From: CBDCOD01 sp965219665
GTDB taxonomy: Bacteria; Pseudomonadota; Gammaproteobacteria; CAKMZV01
DNA length: 64,000 nucleotides
Assembly: GCA_965219665.1 (NCBI GenBank)
Contig: CBDCOD010000018.1
Location: 1 to 64,000 of the forward strand
Reading direction: 5' to 3'
The notes beneath the pieces are model-generated. The model was given only the letters and a program-made list of their open reading frames with translations, ran no database searches and was not told where the DNA came from. Position numbers and translations under genes: made by a program. How positions within the stretch are numbered: the stretch's first letter is position 1; each line of letters starts with the position of its first letter. This document shows positions 62,208-64,000 of the stretch, piece by piece.

Positions 62208-64000
62208 ATGGCTCGGTGCTAATGTCTATAGGTGAGTGTTTGGGTCGTGTCATCGCCATCAACGCTACTGATTACCGTTACTTGCGTACTACCAAAATCC
62301 TCCGCCAAACTCAAAGCTGCTGTAGAAAGCGTGAAACTGGGCGCATCATTGACCGCATTCACCGTCAACACAAACGACTGTGTACTACGACTATCTACCG
62401 CACCGCCATCGTCAGCCGTTACCGTAATAATCGCCGTACCAAAAGCATCGGCTACACCGTTTATGCTCACCGTACCGCTGCCATCAATCAACAGCGTGGC
62501 AAAGCCAACATTCTCGGTGCTAATGCTATAGGTGAGTGTTTGGCTCGTACCATCACCATCATCACTACTAACTACCGTTACTTGCGTACTACCAAAATCC
62601 TCCGCCAAACTCAAAGCAGCTGTAGAAAGCGTGAAACTGGGCGCATCATTGACCGCATTCACCGTCAACACAAACGACTGCATAGCAAGATTATCAACCG
62701 CACCGCGATCATCAACCGTTACCGTAACTGTTGCCACACCAAAGGCATCAGCAACGCTACTGATGCTCACCGTGCCGCTGCCATCAACAGACAGCGTGGC
62801 AAAACCAACAGCAATTGTGCTAATGCTATAGGTAAGTGTTTGGGTCGTGCCATCACCATCAGCACTACTAACTATCGTAATGGCTTGGGTGGTAGCAAAA
62901 TCTTCATCTAAGACCACAGCAGCGGCAGATAGGGCGAAACTGGGCGCATCATTCACACTATTGACCGTCAACACAAAAGACTGCGTACTACGGCTATCTA
63001 CTGCACCGCGATCATCAGCCACGACATACACCGTAGCCACACCAAAGGCATCAGCAACACTCGTCAAACTCAACGCACCAGAATTTGCATCAATTGACAA
63101 TGTAGCAAAACCAACATCGGTCGTGCTAATGCTATAACTCAGCGGTTGGCTCGTACCATCGCCATCATCACTACTAACAATCGTAATGGCTTCGGTGGTA
63201 GCAAAATCTTCATCTAAGATCACAGCAGTCGTAGAAAGCGTGAAAATCGGCGCATCATTCACCGACTGCACCGTAACCACTACTGTTTGCACCGCCGTGT
63301 TAGCCGTAGCAGAAGAATCATCAACCGTTACCATAACCGTTGCAACACCAAAAGCATTGTCCACACTGGTGAGCGTAACCTCTCCAGAATTGCTATCAAT
63401 AGAGAGCGTTGCAAAGCCCAAATCGGTCGTGCTAATGCTATAGGACAGTATTTGAGCAATAAACGCATCGCCATCATCGCTACTGCTTACCGTTACTTGC
63501 GTACTACCAAAATCCTCCGCCAAACTCAATGCCGTTGCAGACAGAACGAAACTGGGCACTTCATTCACCGCGTTCACTACCACACGTACTGCCTGTGTAA
63601 ATTGACTATCAAAAGCAGCACCATCATCCACCGTTACTGTAATCGTTGCCGCGCCAAAGGCATCAGCCACACTCGTAATGGTCAACGTACCAGAATCCGC
63701 GTCAATAGTAAGCAACGCAAAACCCGTATCTGTGCTGCTCACGCTATACGTCAATACCTGTGTCGTACCATCACCATCATCACTGCTCACCACCGTTATT
63801 TGCGTGGTAGCAAAATCCTCATCTAAGGTCAAAGCAGTCGTAGAAAGCGTGAAATTAGGCGCACCATTAACCGCACCAACCGATAAAACCAGCGCACGGG
63901 TTGCACTGCTATTGACACTACCACCATCATCTGCCGTTACATACACCGTAGCGCCACCGCTTTGATTGAGAATACTACTAATAGTAATCTCGCCGGTTTG
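60210..64000 (-). repeat. Array of about twelve tandem ~300-bp repeats encoding cadherin-like domains
   Basis: The block CTTGCGTACTACCAAAATCC occurs at 61673, 61979, 62281, 62581 and 63496 on the plus strand, with adjacent spacings of 306, 302 and 300 bases. Several units share long near-identical tracts (for example around 62281-62400 and 62581-62700), pointing to recent duplication or gene conversion. The 302-base spacing, not divisible by three, marks the unit with two extra bases. Confidence 0.9.
62219..64000 (-). CDS. Giant surface protein, upstream segment: cadherin-like repeats (N-terminus outside window)
   Basis: The frame is open through the right edge of the window, so the start is not visible. 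It contains six further cadherin-like repeats with the same openings (NGAPNFTLST, NEVPSFVLS, NDAPIFTLST and similar). At 62219 it ends after TLTYRH by running into a stop, while in sister repeats the same place reads TYSIST...GFATL without interruption. Compared with those, plus-strand positions 62215/62216 and 62225 each carry an extra base. Fixing both joins it to the segment at 59007-62207, giving a protein of at least 1650 residues in the window. Confidence 0.85.
   Translation of the reverse strand, partial: QTGEITISSILNQSGGATVYVTADDGGSVNSSATRALVLSVGAVNGAPNFTLSTTALTLDEDFATTQITVVSSDDGDGTTQVLTYSVSSTDTGFALLTIDADSGTLTITSVADAFGAATITVTVDDGAAFDSQFTQAVRVVVNAVNEVPSFVLSATALSLAEDFGSTQVTVSSSDDGDAFIAQILSYSISTTDLGFATLSIDSNSGEVTLTSVDNAFGVATVMVTVDDSSATANTAVQTVVVTVQSVNDAPIFTLSTTAVILDEDFATTEAITIVSSDDGDGTSQPLSYSISTTDVGFATLSIDANSGALSLTSVADAFGVATVYVVADDRGAVDSRSTQSFVLTVNSVNDAPSFALSAAAVVLDEDFATTQAITIVSSADGDGTTQTLTYSISTIAVGFATLSVDGSGTVSISSVADAFGVATVTVTVDDRGAVDNLAMQSFVLTVNAVNDAPSFTLSTAALSLAEDFGSTQVTVVSSDDGDGTSQTLTYSISTENVGFATLLIDGSGTVSINGVADAFGTAIITVTADDGGAVDSRSTQSFVLTVNAVNDAPSFTLSTAALSLAEDFGSTQVTVISSVDGDDTTQTLTYRH

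Noticed and set aside
61674..63826. Long plus-strand ORFs through the repeat region, with repeated basic motifs
   Set aside because: They are shadows of the cadherin-repeat gene on the minus strand; the minus frames encode clear repeated domains.
60210..64000. Regular repeats considered as a CRISPR array
   Set aside because: Units are about 300 bases, fully coding and without short repeat/spacer structure.
1..64000. rRNA, tRNA, prophage or insertion sequence
   Set aside because: No gene, inverted-repeat end or transposase of these kinds could be recognised on reading; a covariance-model scan was not possible.

Overview
This 64 kb window looks like one contiguous, densely packed chromosome segment of a gammaproteobacterium with modest GC content. 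The gene content fits that class: yajC-secD-secF, rseC next to a DegQ/MucD protease, mlaFEDCB, petABC, glnE, yggX, bolA, rpsT next to a Zur-like regulator, and DksA. I cannot name a genus. An uncommon trait is a mevalonate-type isoprenoid route (GHMP/mevalonate kinase, HMG-CoA reductase, type 2 IPP isomerase), known from some gammaproteobacteria such as Legionella and Coxiella. The organism is an aerobic respirer: cytochrome bc1 complex, heme A synthase, Sco and PCuAC copper chaperones. No rRNA, tRNA, CRISPR array, prophage or insertion sequence was recognised.

Layout. 1-4.5 kb: the end of an LplT-like transporter, dksA (with a degenerate zinc site), then yajC-secD-secF. 4.75-8.1 kb (minus strand): periplasmic methionine sulfoxide repair (msrP, msrQ), a secreted four-EF-hand protein, an ECF sigma factor and an overlapping one-TM protein that is probably its anti-sigma factor. 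8.2-14.6 kb (plus): an MFS transporter coupled to moaC, plsY, dapD, two tandem dapE paralogs and prmC. 14.6-17.3 kb (minus): mevalonate kinase, a MucD/DegQ protease with a frameshifted end, and rseC. 17.4-23.8 kb (plus): a secreted subtilase with unusual motifs, mlaFEDCB and a YadGH-like ABC exporter. 24-24.8 kb: rpsT and zur. 24.8-32.3 kb (minus): an eleven-gene co-directional run from trxA and rho through ctaA, proC, yggT, thiSG, osmC, lysC and a DUF302 protein to bolA.

32.8-39.1 kb (plus): petABC, a degenerate PCMT-like methyltransferase, uvrA. 39.1-41.7 kb (minus): xthA, trmB, sco, PCuAC. 41.8-51.9 kb (plus): yggX, a quinone-oxidoreductase-like MDR protein, yggS, TRAP permeases without an adjacent binding protein, greA, gltX, infA, mscS, glnE. 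52.1-58.1 kb (minus): xseB, purB, a DUF2069-like protein, idi2, HMG-CoA reductase, a CPBP intramembrane protease and trhP/yegQ. 58.3 kb: a secreted DsrE-like protein.

58.9-64.0 kb (minus, running off the window): a very large surface protein with at least twelve cadherin-like repeats of about 100 residues, a six-blade NHL propeller and a C-terminal Gly10-Cys/transmembrane/Arg tail that resembles a sorting signal. In this sequence the gene is interrupted by apparent single-base insertions, and the sorting tail is present only in a shifted frame. The most interesting points are this giant protein with a CPBP protease 2.2 kb away, the ECF sigma/EF-hand/MsrPQ cluster, the tandem dapE pair, the mevalonate genes, and an orphan minus-strand terminator suggesting a small RNA upstream of rpsT.
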